A stretch of 7,040 nucleotides of DNA from CAMBDR01 sp046597185 (lineage in GTDB: Bacteria > Pseudomonadota > Gammaproteobacteria > Burkholderiales > Burkholderiaceae_D). Positions within the stretch are counted from its first letter, which is position 1. Each line of letters opens with the position of its first letter. The stretch is from positions 1-7,040 of the forward strand of contig JBKJLF010000278.1 in the NCBI GenBank assembly GCA_046597185.1. Reading direction: 5' to 3'. The notes beneath the pieces are model-generated. The model was not told the origin of the DNA. It worked only from the letters and a program-made list of their open reading frames with translations, and did not search any database. Positions 1-6,256 of this stretch are shown one piece after another. The position numbers were made by a program, and so were the translations under genes.

Positions 1-71
1 ATTTAGGACAACTACATGATTTTGTTGTGAATTAGTTGAAGGGTAAATTCACCGTGCCAACAACAAGCTGG

Positions 72-338
72 CTACCTGGCTTCCCCCTTCTTCACCAATT
101 GCTTTTCAAACGCAATATCGAGCTTACTCAATTTTTTCGGCTTTTCCGGCAAAGTTGCGTTGACGAAGGCGACAAACTCATCCAGTTCCAGCGCCGGGGA
201 GCGCACTTCCAGCGCCCCGGCGGGATTGGTTTCCATCAAAGAAAACGTGCCGTTCGACGCAATTTGCATCGAATAGCGCGGATTGTTACTACGGGTTTTG
301 AGACGTGCAACGGCACTGCTGGCGCGCGTGGATCGCAT
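72..338 (-). CDS. small basic hypothetical protein (88 aa)
   Basis: I do not recognise this protein. From ATG 336-338 it is 88 residues, has no signal peptide or membrane segment, begins and ends with basic stretches (MRSTRASS; EKQLVKKGEAR), and has a short proline/lysine-rich stretch (LPEKPKKLSKLD) before the tail. I chose this start because GGAG lies six bases upstream (345-348). An earlier in-frame ATG at 386 would give 104 residues and overlap the preceding gene by 11 nt, but it has a poorer ribosome site, and TTG at 413 is less likely still. The gene lies 37 nt downstream of the di-iron MBL-fold gene on the same strand, so the two are probably co-transcribed. That hints at a shared role, but nothing in the sequence names it. 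It could also be a degraded remnant, although its frame is intact. Confidence 0.6.
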   Translation of the reverse strand: MRSTRASSAVARLKTRSNNPRYSMQIASNGTFSLMETNPAGALEVRSPALELDEFVAFVNATLPEKPKKLSKLDIAFEKQLVKKGEAR

Positions 339-344
339 GCGAAA

Positions 345-348
345 CTCC
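345..348 (-). promoter_or_regulatory. ribosome binding site deciding the start of the 88-aa gene
   Basis: GGAG on the minus strand, six bases before ATG 336-338. It favours this start over the upstream in-frame ATG at 386. Confidence 0.5.
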
Positions 349-375
349 AATCTTAGATTCCGGTAGAGTTTGGCA

Positions 376-1136
376 TTATCCCACATTAGCGGCGCGCCGC
401 ACCCCGCTGCCAATTTTCAATTGGGAAAACCAGTCAATAAAGCGCGCCACATCCGCCCCTTGATAAATTGCGCCATGTTGTGGGCACAACATGTCGATCT
501 CCATGCTGCTGACCCGTTCGCACCAATCCAGTTTGGCCTCGTTCGAACCCATCCAGCGCCGATGAAAGCCTTCGGCATGGCGAATATGCTTGGCAAAATC
601 GGTCACCATCAAACCATCTTCATCAGCAGGCAGCAACGCAGCACCAACATCGCCAGAAAACAGGATTCTTGCCACCGGATCATACAAATTAAAGTTACCC
701 GAAGAATGCAGGTAATGGGCGGGAATAGCTTTCAAAACGAGCTGACCCAATTCAATATCCGCGCCTTCGTCGGGCAAATTGATGAAGGTCTCAGCATTGC
801 CGCCAAAATGCGGCACGAAGGAATTCCACAACCAGCTCAGATAGCATTTCAACTCCGGATTAAACGCCAGCCACAAAGCCAGCGATGAAATCACATCCGG
901 GTCCTGGTGGGAAGCGAACAGCGCCGTAATATTGCGTGCATCAAAGCCAGAGTTAATCGCCGAAAACACTTCCGGGAAGATTTCCATGCCGCCTGGGTCG
1001 GTCAGCAACATCTTTTTGCCACTGCGCACCAGATACTCATTGGTATCGATCAAATAACCGGGGCGATCACCTGTTTCAGATTCTCATTAATCGAAACAGC
1101 GTGGATCAAGCTTAACGATGGTTTGGATTGCGGCAT
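376..1136 (-). CDS. ODP-type oxygen-binding di-iron protein (MBL fold), frameshifted near the N-terminus
   Basis: This is a metallo-beta-lactamase-fold protein of the oxygen-binding di-iron (ODP) family, related to flavodiiron proteins but without the flavodoxin domain. Family members bind iron and oxygen or act as oxygen sensors, sometimes in chemotaxis. The continuous part (376-1053, 225 codons counted from a TTG) carries TDPGG, then ASHQDPD in place of the hydrolase HxHxDH, then VPHFGG, AHYLHSSGNFNLYDP, LFSGDVGAAL and CPQHGAIY, which supply the His/Asp ligands. In that frame a stop sits at 1084-1086, so the family's first ~28 residues are missing. They are found in another frame from ATG 1134-1136 (MPQSKPSLSLIHAV...), which hits TGA just after the run CCCC (plus-strand GGGG 1060-1063). 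One extra base there joins the two into a 253-residue protein reading ...VIAPGYLIDTNEYLV. An upstream ATG at 1172 is also in frame. No strong ribosome site precedes 1136. It is either a pseudogene or a homopolymer sequencing error. Confidence 0.82.
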
Positions 1137-1562
1137 GGTGATACGGCGATACGGCAGTATGCAGAGGATCATTCTTTTTTACATGACTTTGAGGTGAAAG
1201 ACAATGCGCCAGATCAAAAAATACAATGCGCTGTGCAAGCTGGCAACGCCTTCCTCGCGCTGCCAGGCCATGACAAAAGCACAGTAATTCCGTTACCTTT
1301 GATTTTTTATAATTTCAATAAAGAAATATATTATTCGAAAACACTTGACAAATGCAAGTATTATGATCACACTAGCGTCACATTAGATCAATCCTGATGG
1401 AAATTTACTTATGCGAAGATCAATCTTGCCATTCGTAGGCCCATTTATGATTGAAAAGATAACCATTATGTACAACACAAGGTCAATACCCTTATCCATG
1501 GGTTGAACGTCGCAACACCCGCTGCAAAACAATCAAAAAAACTTAACTACAAAGAGACGAAA
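1137..1562. promoter_or_regulatory. 426-bp divergent intergenic region with candidate promoter and operator repeats
   Basis: This AT-rich stretch lies between the minus-strand di-iron gene and the plus-strand exported-protein gene and should hold promoters for both. It contains a TATAAT at 1308-1313 without a convincing -35, and a TTGACA at 1345-1350 without a well-spaced -10. The TTGACA sits inside the inverted repeat ACTTG-N7-CAAGT (1343-1359). Two near-identical direct repeats, TCACACTAG (1367-1375) and TCACATTAG (1378-1386), start 11 bp apart, and TGATC/GATCA arms (1364-1368 and 1387-1391) flank them. Such repeats one helical turn apart are typical of a regulator site, but the regulator is unknown. 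No convincing gene is seen, apart from a doubtful 31-codon ORF at 1411-1506. Confidence 0.35.
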
Positions 1563-2798
1563 ATGAACACAAAAAAAGACCATGCTGTGAGCGTATTGCT
1601 CAAAACCACCCTGACTTTTTCGCTTGGCTGTGCGGCCATATTCAGCACCGTGACACAGGCGGCTGATTTACCGGTAGCCAGCAAGGCGGCAGCCAAACCA
1701 ACTGTCGTGGATCAAGGCAAGCGCTATGCCGCCTGGAAAGTAGCCGCGATGATGGGCGACAAAAATTTTGTTGCCGTAGTGCAGCGCAATTTGGCAGGAA
1801 AAACCAAGGCGGATCAGCCTGTCATGCTCAACAGCCTGTTGACCGAGCATGGCATCAGCAGCGCGCAAGCCAAGCTGGACGCTACTGCATTAACCCAAAT
1901 TGATCAAAATGTGCGGCAATACAAGGGCATTGCGGCGCAAAGCAAGAGCGTGATGGAAGTGAGCCTCTACACACCGAAGAACTACACAGGCCGCATCGAC
2001 TGGAAAAATCTACCGGTTGCCTACGCCCCGGCTGGCAAGAAAAAAGAATGGAAGACGGTAGAAGCGTTTGATCAGAAAGGCCGTTCTTACCAACTTGATG
2101 CACACAAAGCACCTGCCAAGCCGGTGCTGGTGGTCGGCATCAACGGGCGCGAAGCGATGCGTGCAGGCACGGCCTACGTCAACCAATATTTGCAGGACCA
2201 CGGCATGCAAGGCAAAACGCCCACCTTGAGCACATCGCTGAACACATCGCTGAGCACGACGCCCTCCTTTGCCACCACAACACCAACCTATATCGACACC
2301 ACCAAGCTGGACTATGTTCGCCTGAAAAACGATCAAGAACCGTGGATTTCGGGTGCTGCCGAAATCTATGCCATCGTTTCCGGGGTTCAACCGAATCAGG
2401 CAAAGGCGGGCTTGACCATTGTTGACATGCCTTATCTGGATAATGACAACACCGATTACCGTCCCAACCAAATTCTGGTGTTCTGGAGCGAGTATCGTTA
2501 TGCTGCTGCGAATATCCAATTGTTTGAGCATGACGACAATACCAACTACAAAAATTTGGCGGTGGCTTTGGCTGATGGCGTGAATGCAATCTTGGGGGTG
2601 TTTGCCCCAACTTACGCCGTGATTGGTCAAGTAGCGTCCGCCATTTTAAAAGCCATGCCCGCAAATTGGTTCTCCAATGACGATGATTATGTGGACAGTT
2701 TTTACACCCTGGAAAAAGGTAAGACTTACACCAATTACCTTGGTGCGGGCAATAACGCTACGGTTACTTTGACGCCGTATCGATTGTTACAACAATAA
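1563..2798 (+). CDS. exported protein of unknown function, DUF3103-like
   Basis: A 411-residue protein with a clear Sec signal peptide: basic start (MNTKKDHA), hydrophobic core about residues 9-30, and probable cleavage after TQA (residue 33), so it should act in the periplasm or outside the cell. I chose ATG 1563 because it puts the signal peptide at the N-terminus and has the weak purine-rich site AAAGAGACGA just upstream. The in-frame TTG at 1503 would add 20 residues ahead of the signal. After the signal come a mainly helical region (about 40-130), a Ser/Thr-rich linker (about 222-250), the motif EPWISGAAEIYAIVSG (259-274), an acidic stretch with aromatic residues, and the C-terminal motif WFSNDDDYVDSFYT (369-382). 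From memory the last two resemble the DUF3103 family, with no known activity. No catalytic motif is recognised. The DDD-rich loops might bind a metal such as calcium (inference). It appears to be a single-gene unit with no same-strand neighbour close upstream. Confidence 0.88.
   Translation: MNTKKDHAVSVLLKTTLTFSLGCAAIFSTVTQAADLPVASKAAAKPTVVDQGKRYAAWKVAAMMGDKNFVAVVQRNLAGKTKADQPVMLNSLLTEHGISSAQAKLDATALTQIDQNVRQYKGIAAQSKSVMEVSLYTPKNYTGRIDWKNLPVAYAPAGKKKEWKTVEAFDQKGRSYQLDAHKAPAKPVLVVGINGREAMRAGTAYVNQYLQDHGMQGKTPTLSTSLNTSLSTTPSFATTTPTYIDTTKLDYVRLKNDQEPWISGAAEIYAIVSGVQPNQAKAGLTIVDMPYLDNDNTDYRPNQILVFWSEYRYAAANIQLFEHDDNTNYKNLAVALADGVNAILGVFAPTYAVIGQVASAILKAMPANWFSNDDDYVDSFYTLEKGKTYTNYLGAGNNATVTLTPYRLLQQ
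2231..2254 (+). repeat. two tandem 12-bp units inside the exported-protein gene
   Basis: CACATCGCTGAA is followed directly by CACATCGCTGAG. The repeat is in frame and encodes the TSLNTSLS part of the Ser/Thr-rich linker, so it looks like a small slippage duplication in a tolerant linker. Confidence 0.75.
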
Positions 2799-2832
2799 AC
2801 AGCGTGTGCCAAAGCAAACAAAGCAAAAACAA

Positions 2833-2871
2833 AGCGAGCCGATCCGGGATACCTCCTGTGATCGGCTCGCT
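2833..2871. terminator. perfect 12-bp stem-loop downstream of the exported-protein gene
   Basis: AGCGAGCCGATC (2833-2844) and its exact reverse complement (2860-2871) enclose a 15-nt loop, starting 34 bp after the stop at 2798. On the plus strand no T run follows the stem, but an A-rich run precedes it. Read on the minus strand the stem is therefore followed by TTTGTTTTTGCTTTG, the form of an intrinsic terminator. It may act in both directions, or mainly on minus-strand transcripts coming from the right. Confidence 0.6.
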
Positions 2872-3055
2872 GATGGGCAAAGCCGAACCCTGCCATTCTT
2901 CATACGCGGCTATCCAGGCCGATATCAGCCTGTCGATCTGCCCGGCAAATGAATTCAACAATTCGTTATATAATGCGCTCACGGCAGAGTGCCTGCCTGT
3001 TTGGTAATCGCTGTGCGACCATCTAAAAACCCATTTTATGATCAGCACAACCAGC

Positions 3056-3081
3056 CAAGCGCCGTATTCCCTACTATCACT
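3056..3081 (+). repeat. 26-bp direct repeat, copy 1 (before the Pmp3-family gene)
   Basis: This copy matches 3456-3481 at 22 of 26 positions, and the first 12 bases (CAAGCGCCGTAT) are identical. The copies start exactly 400 bp apart and bracket the Pmp3-family gene. Copy 1 ends 16 bp before that gene's ATG. Confidence 0.6.
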
Positions 3082-3097
3082 TTAAAGGAAAATCCCG

Positions 3098-3295
3098 ATG
3101 CGCCTTTTGCTTGCCATTTTTCTACCTTGGTTCCAATTTTTCACCATTGGCAGACCATTTGCTGGAATTATTTGTTTAATACTTCAACTCACCGTCATTG
3201 GTTGGATACCTGCCGCAATTTGGTCCACCTATGCACTTAGCCAATACAATACCGATAAAAAAATTAGCGAAGCGCTGCGCAGCCAGCGAAACTAA
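3098..3295 (+). CDS. Pmp3/YqaE-family small membrane protein (65 aa)
   Basis: This is a short hydrophobic protein of the Pmp3 (UPF0057) family, which includes E. coli YqaE, yeast Pmp3 and plant RCI2. Members sit in the plasma or inner membrane and are linked to salt, cold and membrane-potential stress, but the exact mechanism in bacteria is not settled. The family signature is plain: IFLPWFQFFTIG at about 7-18 and a long second hydrophobic segment, AGIICLILQLTVIGWIPAAI, at about 22-41, followed by a polar tail with the typical YNTDKKI. Length is close to the family norm, with about 8-10 extra C-terminal residues. The start is supported by AAAGGA eight bases upstream (3084-3089). It appears to be a single-gene unit, followed 20 bp later by a stem-loop and converging on the SDR gene. 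Confidence 0.95.
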   Translation: MRLLLAIFLPWFQFFTIGRPFAGIICLILQLTVIGWIPAAIWSTYALSQYNTDKKISEALRSQRN

Positions 3296-3315
3296 AGCAT
3301 TACCCCTGCCCTGAT

Positions 3316-3343
3316 TTCAAGTCAACATGGCTGCTGACTTGAA
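3316..3343 (+). terminator. stem-loop after the Pmp3-family gene
   Basis: TTCAAGTCA (3316-3324) pairs exactly with TGACTTGAA (3335-3343) around a 10-nt loop. The stem extends to 11 bp with one G-U pair. It starts 20 bp past the stop. No T run follows, so it may be a weak terminator or a transcript-stabilising hairpin. Confidence 0.45.
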
Positions 3344-3455
3344 GTGTCCCCGCCCAAAGCATCCACCTGCAAGGGTGTTTCAATCATACCAACCTCCAAT
3401 GCTGTCGCTATTGATCATGTTCGCACCATTCTAGCGCCAAGCGAAAAATAGCTGA

Positions 3456-3481
3456 CAAGCGCCGTATGCCGTATGATCACT
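3456..3481 (+). repeat. 26-bp direct repeat, copy 2 (beyond the SDR stop codon)
   Basis: Partner of 3056-3081 (22 of 26 matches). Here the internal unit GCCGTAT occurs twice in tandem (3461-3474). The copy overlaps the first unit of the 12-bp tandem array. Confidence 0.6.
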
Positions 3482-3511
3482 GCACCAATCACTGCACCAA
3501 TCACTGCACCA
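3476..3511 (+). repeat. three exact tandem copies of a 12-bp unit spanning the SDR stop codon
   Basis: ATCACTGCACCA is repeated three times without change (3476-3487, 3488-3499, 3500-3511). On the minus strand the unit reads TTGGTGCAGTGA plus flanking phase, that is Leu-Val-Gln-stop, so the last codons and the stop of the SDR gene are repeated in frame downstream. The array is likely a replication-slippage product and too short for a CRISPR. Confidence 0.9.
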
Positions 3512-4277
3512 AAATCCCATCATCCGCATTAATGATCGCACCATTAATAAAATGCGATTCGTCCGCCGCCAGCAGCAACAGCAAACCATCCAAATCTTCC
3601 GGCTGCCCCACCCGCTTGCGTGGCAACATCTCTATCAATTTCTTCCCGGCTTCCGAATGCAAATGTTCACGATTAATCCCCGTTTCAATATAACCCGGAC
3701 AAATCGCATTCACATTAATACCAAACCGCCCCCATTCCACCGCCATTGCTTTGGTCATATGCACCACTCCGGCTTTGCTGATGCAATACGCGCCAATTTG
3801 CGGTAGCACGCGCAAGCCCGCGACCGAGGCGATATTGATGATGCGGTGCTGCAAACGCGGATCGCCCTTGGAGCGTGCAATCATACGCTTGGCCACTTCC
3901 TGCGCCACAAAAAACGCACCCTGCAAATTGGTGTTCATCACATACGAAAACTCTTCCGGCGTCACATCCTGCAACCGCCCGGTATGCGACACGCCCGAAT
4001 TATTGACCAAAATATCAATCGGCCCCGCCTCGGTTTCCGCATGCGCCACCGCGGCCTTGATGCTGGCGTAATCAGTCACGTCCAACTTGACCACATGCGC
4101 CGCGCCGCCGTCGGCTTCGATTTCTGCACGTAGTTCTTTTAACAATTCAGTGCGGCGCGCCGCCAGCACCACCTGTGCGCCACCCATGGCCAGCACTTTG
4201 GCAAAACGCGCACCCAAACCACCGGACGCGCCCGTGACCATCGCGATTTTTCCTTCGAAATTGACTTCAATACCCAC
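3501..4277 (-). CDS. classical short-chain dehydrogenase/reductase (SDR)
   Basis: A 258-residue cytoplasmic NAD(P)-dependent oxidoreductase of the classical SDR family, the usual length. The Rossmann cofactor motif TGASGGLG lies at residues 15-22. Arg41-Arg42 after the second strand favours NADPH, and LDVTD is at 65-69. NNSG at 92-95 replaces the common NNAG. Asn117, Ser151 (NIASVAG), Tyr164 and Lys168 (YCISK) form the complete catalytic tetrad, and CPGYIETG follows. The start is GTG 4275-4277, six bases after AAGGAG; an ATG at 4376 would add 33 residues that do not fit the family. The substrate cannot be read from sequence; 3-ketoacyl or hydroxyacyl thioesters and secondary alcohols are common in the class. 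The gene is divergent from ETF-QO with a 188-bp gap, and such pairing would suit acyl-CoA oxidation (inference). The stop lies in a 12-bp tandem repeat. Confidence 0.95.
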   Translation of the reverse strand: MGIEVNFEGKIAMVTGASGGLGARFAKVLAMGGAQVVLAARRTELLKELRAEIEADGGAAHVVKLDVTDYASIKAAVAHAETEAGPIDILVNNSGVSHTGRLQDVTPEEFSYVMNTNLQGAFFVAQEVAKRMIARSKGDPRLQHRIINIASVAGLRVLPQIGAYCISKAGVVHMTKAMAVEWGRFGINVNAICPGYIETGINREHLHSEAGKKLIEMLPRKRVGQPEDLDGLLLLLAADESHFINGAIINADDGILVQ

Positions 4278-4283
4278 AAAATT

Positions 4284-4289
4284 CTCCTT
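4284..4289 (-). promoter_or_regulatory. strong ribosome binding site fixing a GTG start for the SDR gene
   Basis: AAGGAG on the minus strand, six bases before GTG 4275-4277. It makes this non-ATG start far more likely than the upstream ATG at 4376. Confidence 0.8.
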
Positions 4290-4465
4290 CTCAACCACGT
4301 CCAAGGGCGACAATCGCCGTAAATTACGCCAAACTGCGCTAATTTTCTCTGACATTAGCCCGATTACCGCTATCATTACATGAAATAGGTTTGATTAGAT
4401 TGTGCCGTCTACGAATGTCCAGCAAAATCTACGCAATTACGAATTTCTTAAACAACGGTGAAACC

Positions 4466-6136
4466 ATGACCCAAAGCTTAATTGAACAATACGGCCCGCG
4501 TGAAACCATGGAGTATGATGTGGTAATCGTCGGCGGCGGCCCTGCAGGTTTGGCAGCCGCCATCAAACTAAAACAACTGGCCGCGGCCAAAGGCACTGAA
4601 CTGGGGGTTTGTCTGCTTGAAAAAGGCAGTGAACTGGGTGCCCATATTCTGTCCGGTGCCGTCATGGACCCACGCGCTTTAACCGAACTCATCCCCGACT
4701 GGAAAGAAAAAGGTGCGCCACTGCACACCGAAGTCACCGAAGACCGGGTGTTGTTTCTAAGCGAAACTGGTGCCAACTCAGTGCCCGCAGCACTGTTGCC
4801 AGAATGCTTTACTAATCATAGTAATTACATCATTTCTTTGGGCAATTTGGTGCGTTGGCTGGGGCAACAAGCCGAAAGCCTGGGCGTGGATATCTTCCCC
4901 GGTTTTGCCGCCGCAGAAATTTTGTATGACGAAAAAGGCGCAGTCAAAGGCGTGGCCACCGGCAATATGGGCGTGGGGCGCGACGGCGAACCGACCGATG
5001 CCTTTGCGCTGGGTATGGAACTGCACGCCAAATACACGCTGTTCGCCGAAGGCGCACGCGGCCACCTTGGCAAACAGCTCATCGCCAAATTCAAATTGGA
5101 TGAAGGCAAAGACCCGCAAAGCTATGGCATCGGCATTAAAGAGCTATGGGAAATCGACCCCAAAATGCATAAGGACGGCTTGGTAATTCATACCACAGGC
5201 TGGCCACTGGATAGTAAAACCTATGGCGGCTCGTTTTTGTATCACCTGGAAAACAATCAGGTCATGGTCGGTTATGTGGTGGGCTTAGCTTATGAAAACC
5301 CGTATCTGTCACCATACGAAGAATTCCAACGCTACAAAACCCACCCCGAAATCCGCAAGTTTTTTGAAGGCGGCAAGCGCATCGCGTATGGCGCGCGAGC
5401 GATTACCGCTGGGGGCTTGCAGTCGCTGCCCAAACTCACCGTACCGGGCGGCGCACTGATCGGTTGCGATGCCGGCTTTTTGAATATGAGCCGCATCAAA
5501 GGCAGCCATGCAGCGATTAAAACCGGTATGTTGGCAGCGCAAGCGGCATTTGATGCCGTGGGTGCCGAGCGCGCGCAGGACGAGTTGACCAGCTTCCAAA
5601 GCTCGTTTGAACAATCATGGTTGTATGAAGAATTACACAAGGCGCGCAATGTGAAACCGTGGCTGTCCAAAGGTTTGTATTTGGGCACCTTGATGGCGGG
5701 TATCGATCAGGTTATTTTCCGGGGTAAAGCACCATGGACTTTGCACCACAAGATGGCCGATCACGAATACCTGAAACCGGCCAGCCAATGCCAACCGATC
5801 AATTATCCCAAGCCGGATGGCAAGCTGACCTTTGATCGGCTGTCCTCGGTATTCATTTCCAACACCAACCACGCCGAACATCAACCGGTGCATTTAACGC
5901 TGAAAAACGCCAGCGTCCCGGTATCGGTGAATCTGGCCAAATATGCGGGTCTGGAAGCGCGTTACTGTCCGGCTGGCGTGTATGAGTTTATGAAAACCGA
6001 TGCTGGGGAAGATCGTTTGCAAATCAATTCGCAAAACTGTGTTCACTGCAAAACCTGCGATATTAAAGATCCGACTCAAAACATCGTATGGGTGGTGCCT
6101 GAAGGTGGTGGCGGGCCGAATTACCCCAATATGTAA
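4466..6136 (+). CDS. electron transfer flavoprotein:ubiquinone oxidoreductase (ETF-QO)
   Basis: A 556-residue membrane-associated enzyme that oxidises reduced ETF and passes the electrons to the quinone pool, joining acyl-CoA dehydrogenases and related flavoenzymes to respiration. The length is normal. The FAD-binding motif DVVIVGGGPAG is at residues 18-28, followed by LLEKGSELGAHILSGAVMDP, the conserved segment near the flavin. FLNMSRIKGSHAAIKTGMLAA is the late FAD-contact region. Four cysteines for the [4Fe-4S] cluster are present: Cys501 (RYCPAGVYE) and Cys525, Cys528, Cys531 (CVHCKTCDIKDP). I chose ATG 4466 because TQSLIEQYGPRETMEYD fits the family's N-terminal extension. ATG 4508 is preceded by the same GTGAAACC and remains possible. 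The ribosome site is weak. No ETF or acyl-CoA dehydrogenase gene is in the window, so the electron source is unknown. All cofactor residues look intact. Confidence 0.97.
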   Translation: MTQSLIEQYGPRETMEYDVVIVGGGPAGLAAAIKLKQLAAAKGTELGVCLLEKGSELGAHILSGAVMDPRALTELIPDWKEKGAPLHTEVTEDRVLFLSETGANSVPAALLPECFTNHSNYIISLGNLVRWLGQQAESLGVDIFPGFAAAEILYDEKGAVKGVATGNMGVGRDGEPTDAFALGMELHAKYTLFAEGARGHLGKQLIAKFKLDEGKDPQSYGIGIKELWEIDPKMHKDGLVIHTTGWPLDSKTYGGSFLYHLENNQVMVGYVVGLAYENPYLSPYEEFQRYKTHPEIRKFFEGGKRIAYGARAITAGGLQSLPKLTVPGGALIGCDAGFLNMSRIKGSHAAIKTGMLAAQAAFDAVGAERAQDELTSFQSSFEQSWLYEELHKARNVKPWLSKGLYLGTLMAGIDQVIFRGKAPWTLHHKMADHEYLKPASQCQPINYPKPDGKLTFDRLSSVFISNTNHAEHQPVHLTLKNASVPVSVNLAKYAGLEARYCPAGVYEFMKTDAGEDRLQINSQNCVHCKTCDIKDPTQNIVWVVPEGGGGPNYPNM

Positions 6137-6152
6137 GCAATAAATAAGCGTC

Positions 6153-6223
6153 GTAGGGTGGGCACCCGTGCCCACGCGGACATACCCGCATACATTACGC
6201 GTGGGCACAGGTGCCCACCCTAC
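6153..6223. repeat. 71-bp near-perfect palindrome, likely dispersed REP/MITE-like element
   Basis: Two 26-bp arms (6153-6178 and 6198-6223), beginning GTAGGGTGGGCAC and ending GTGCCCACCCTAC, are reverse complements with one mismatch around a 19-nt centre. Each arm also holds its own smaller palindrome (GTGGGCAC..GTGCCCAC), so a cloverleaf-like fold is possible. From memory, sequences of this kind are scattered in high copy in several proteobacteria. It begins 16 bp after the ETF-QO stop and could end or stabilise that transcript. No T run follows. Confidence 0.85.
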
Positions 6224-6256
6224 CCCTTGTTCTCATTTTCATTCCCCACAATTTCC

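Larger units (their letters stand above)
2799..3097. other. 299-bp intergenic stretch without a supported gene
   Basis: Apart from the stem-loop at 2833-2871, this stretch holds a TATAAT at 2969-2974 and a TATGAT at 3037-3042. Either could be a -10 element for the Pmp3-family gene, but neither has a recognisable -35 at the usual distance. Open frames on both strands cross the stretch, but they lack an ATG with a ribosome site on the minus strand or any recognisable motif on the plus strand. I do not call a gene here. Confidence 0.4.

Noticed and set aside
36..356. Plus-strand open frame opposite the small basic protein
   Set aside because: It is a shadow of the minus-strand gene, with no motif and no ribosome site.
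1308..1313. Perfect TATAAT as a promoter on its own
   Set aside because: No acceptable -35 lies 16-18 bp upstream and the region is AT-rich, so a chance match is likely; mentioned only as a candidate.
1345..1367. TTGACA with TATTAT/TATGAT as a sigma-70 promoter
   Set aside because: The spacers are only 8 and 11 bp, far short of the usual 16-18, so the pair cannot be called a promoter.
2804..3007. 67-codon plus-strand open frame after the exported-protein gene
   Set aside because: It spans the hairpin, has no ribosome site, and its composition does not look like a folded protein.
2764..3048. 94-codon minus-strand open frame
   Set aside because: It would need a GTG start without a ribosome site, has no internal ATG, and runs across the hairpin and into the 3' end of the exported-protein gene; no family recognised.
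3476..3511. CRISPR array
   Set aside because: The 12-bp units abut directly without spacers; this is a simple tandem repeat.
4391..4465. Extension of ETF-QO upstream of ATG 4466
   Set aside because: The extra 25 residues do not fit the family start and have no ribosome site.
6158..6256. N-terminal extension of the CPBP protease
   Set aside because: The extra 33 codons lie mostly inside the palindromic repeat and encode no family sequence.
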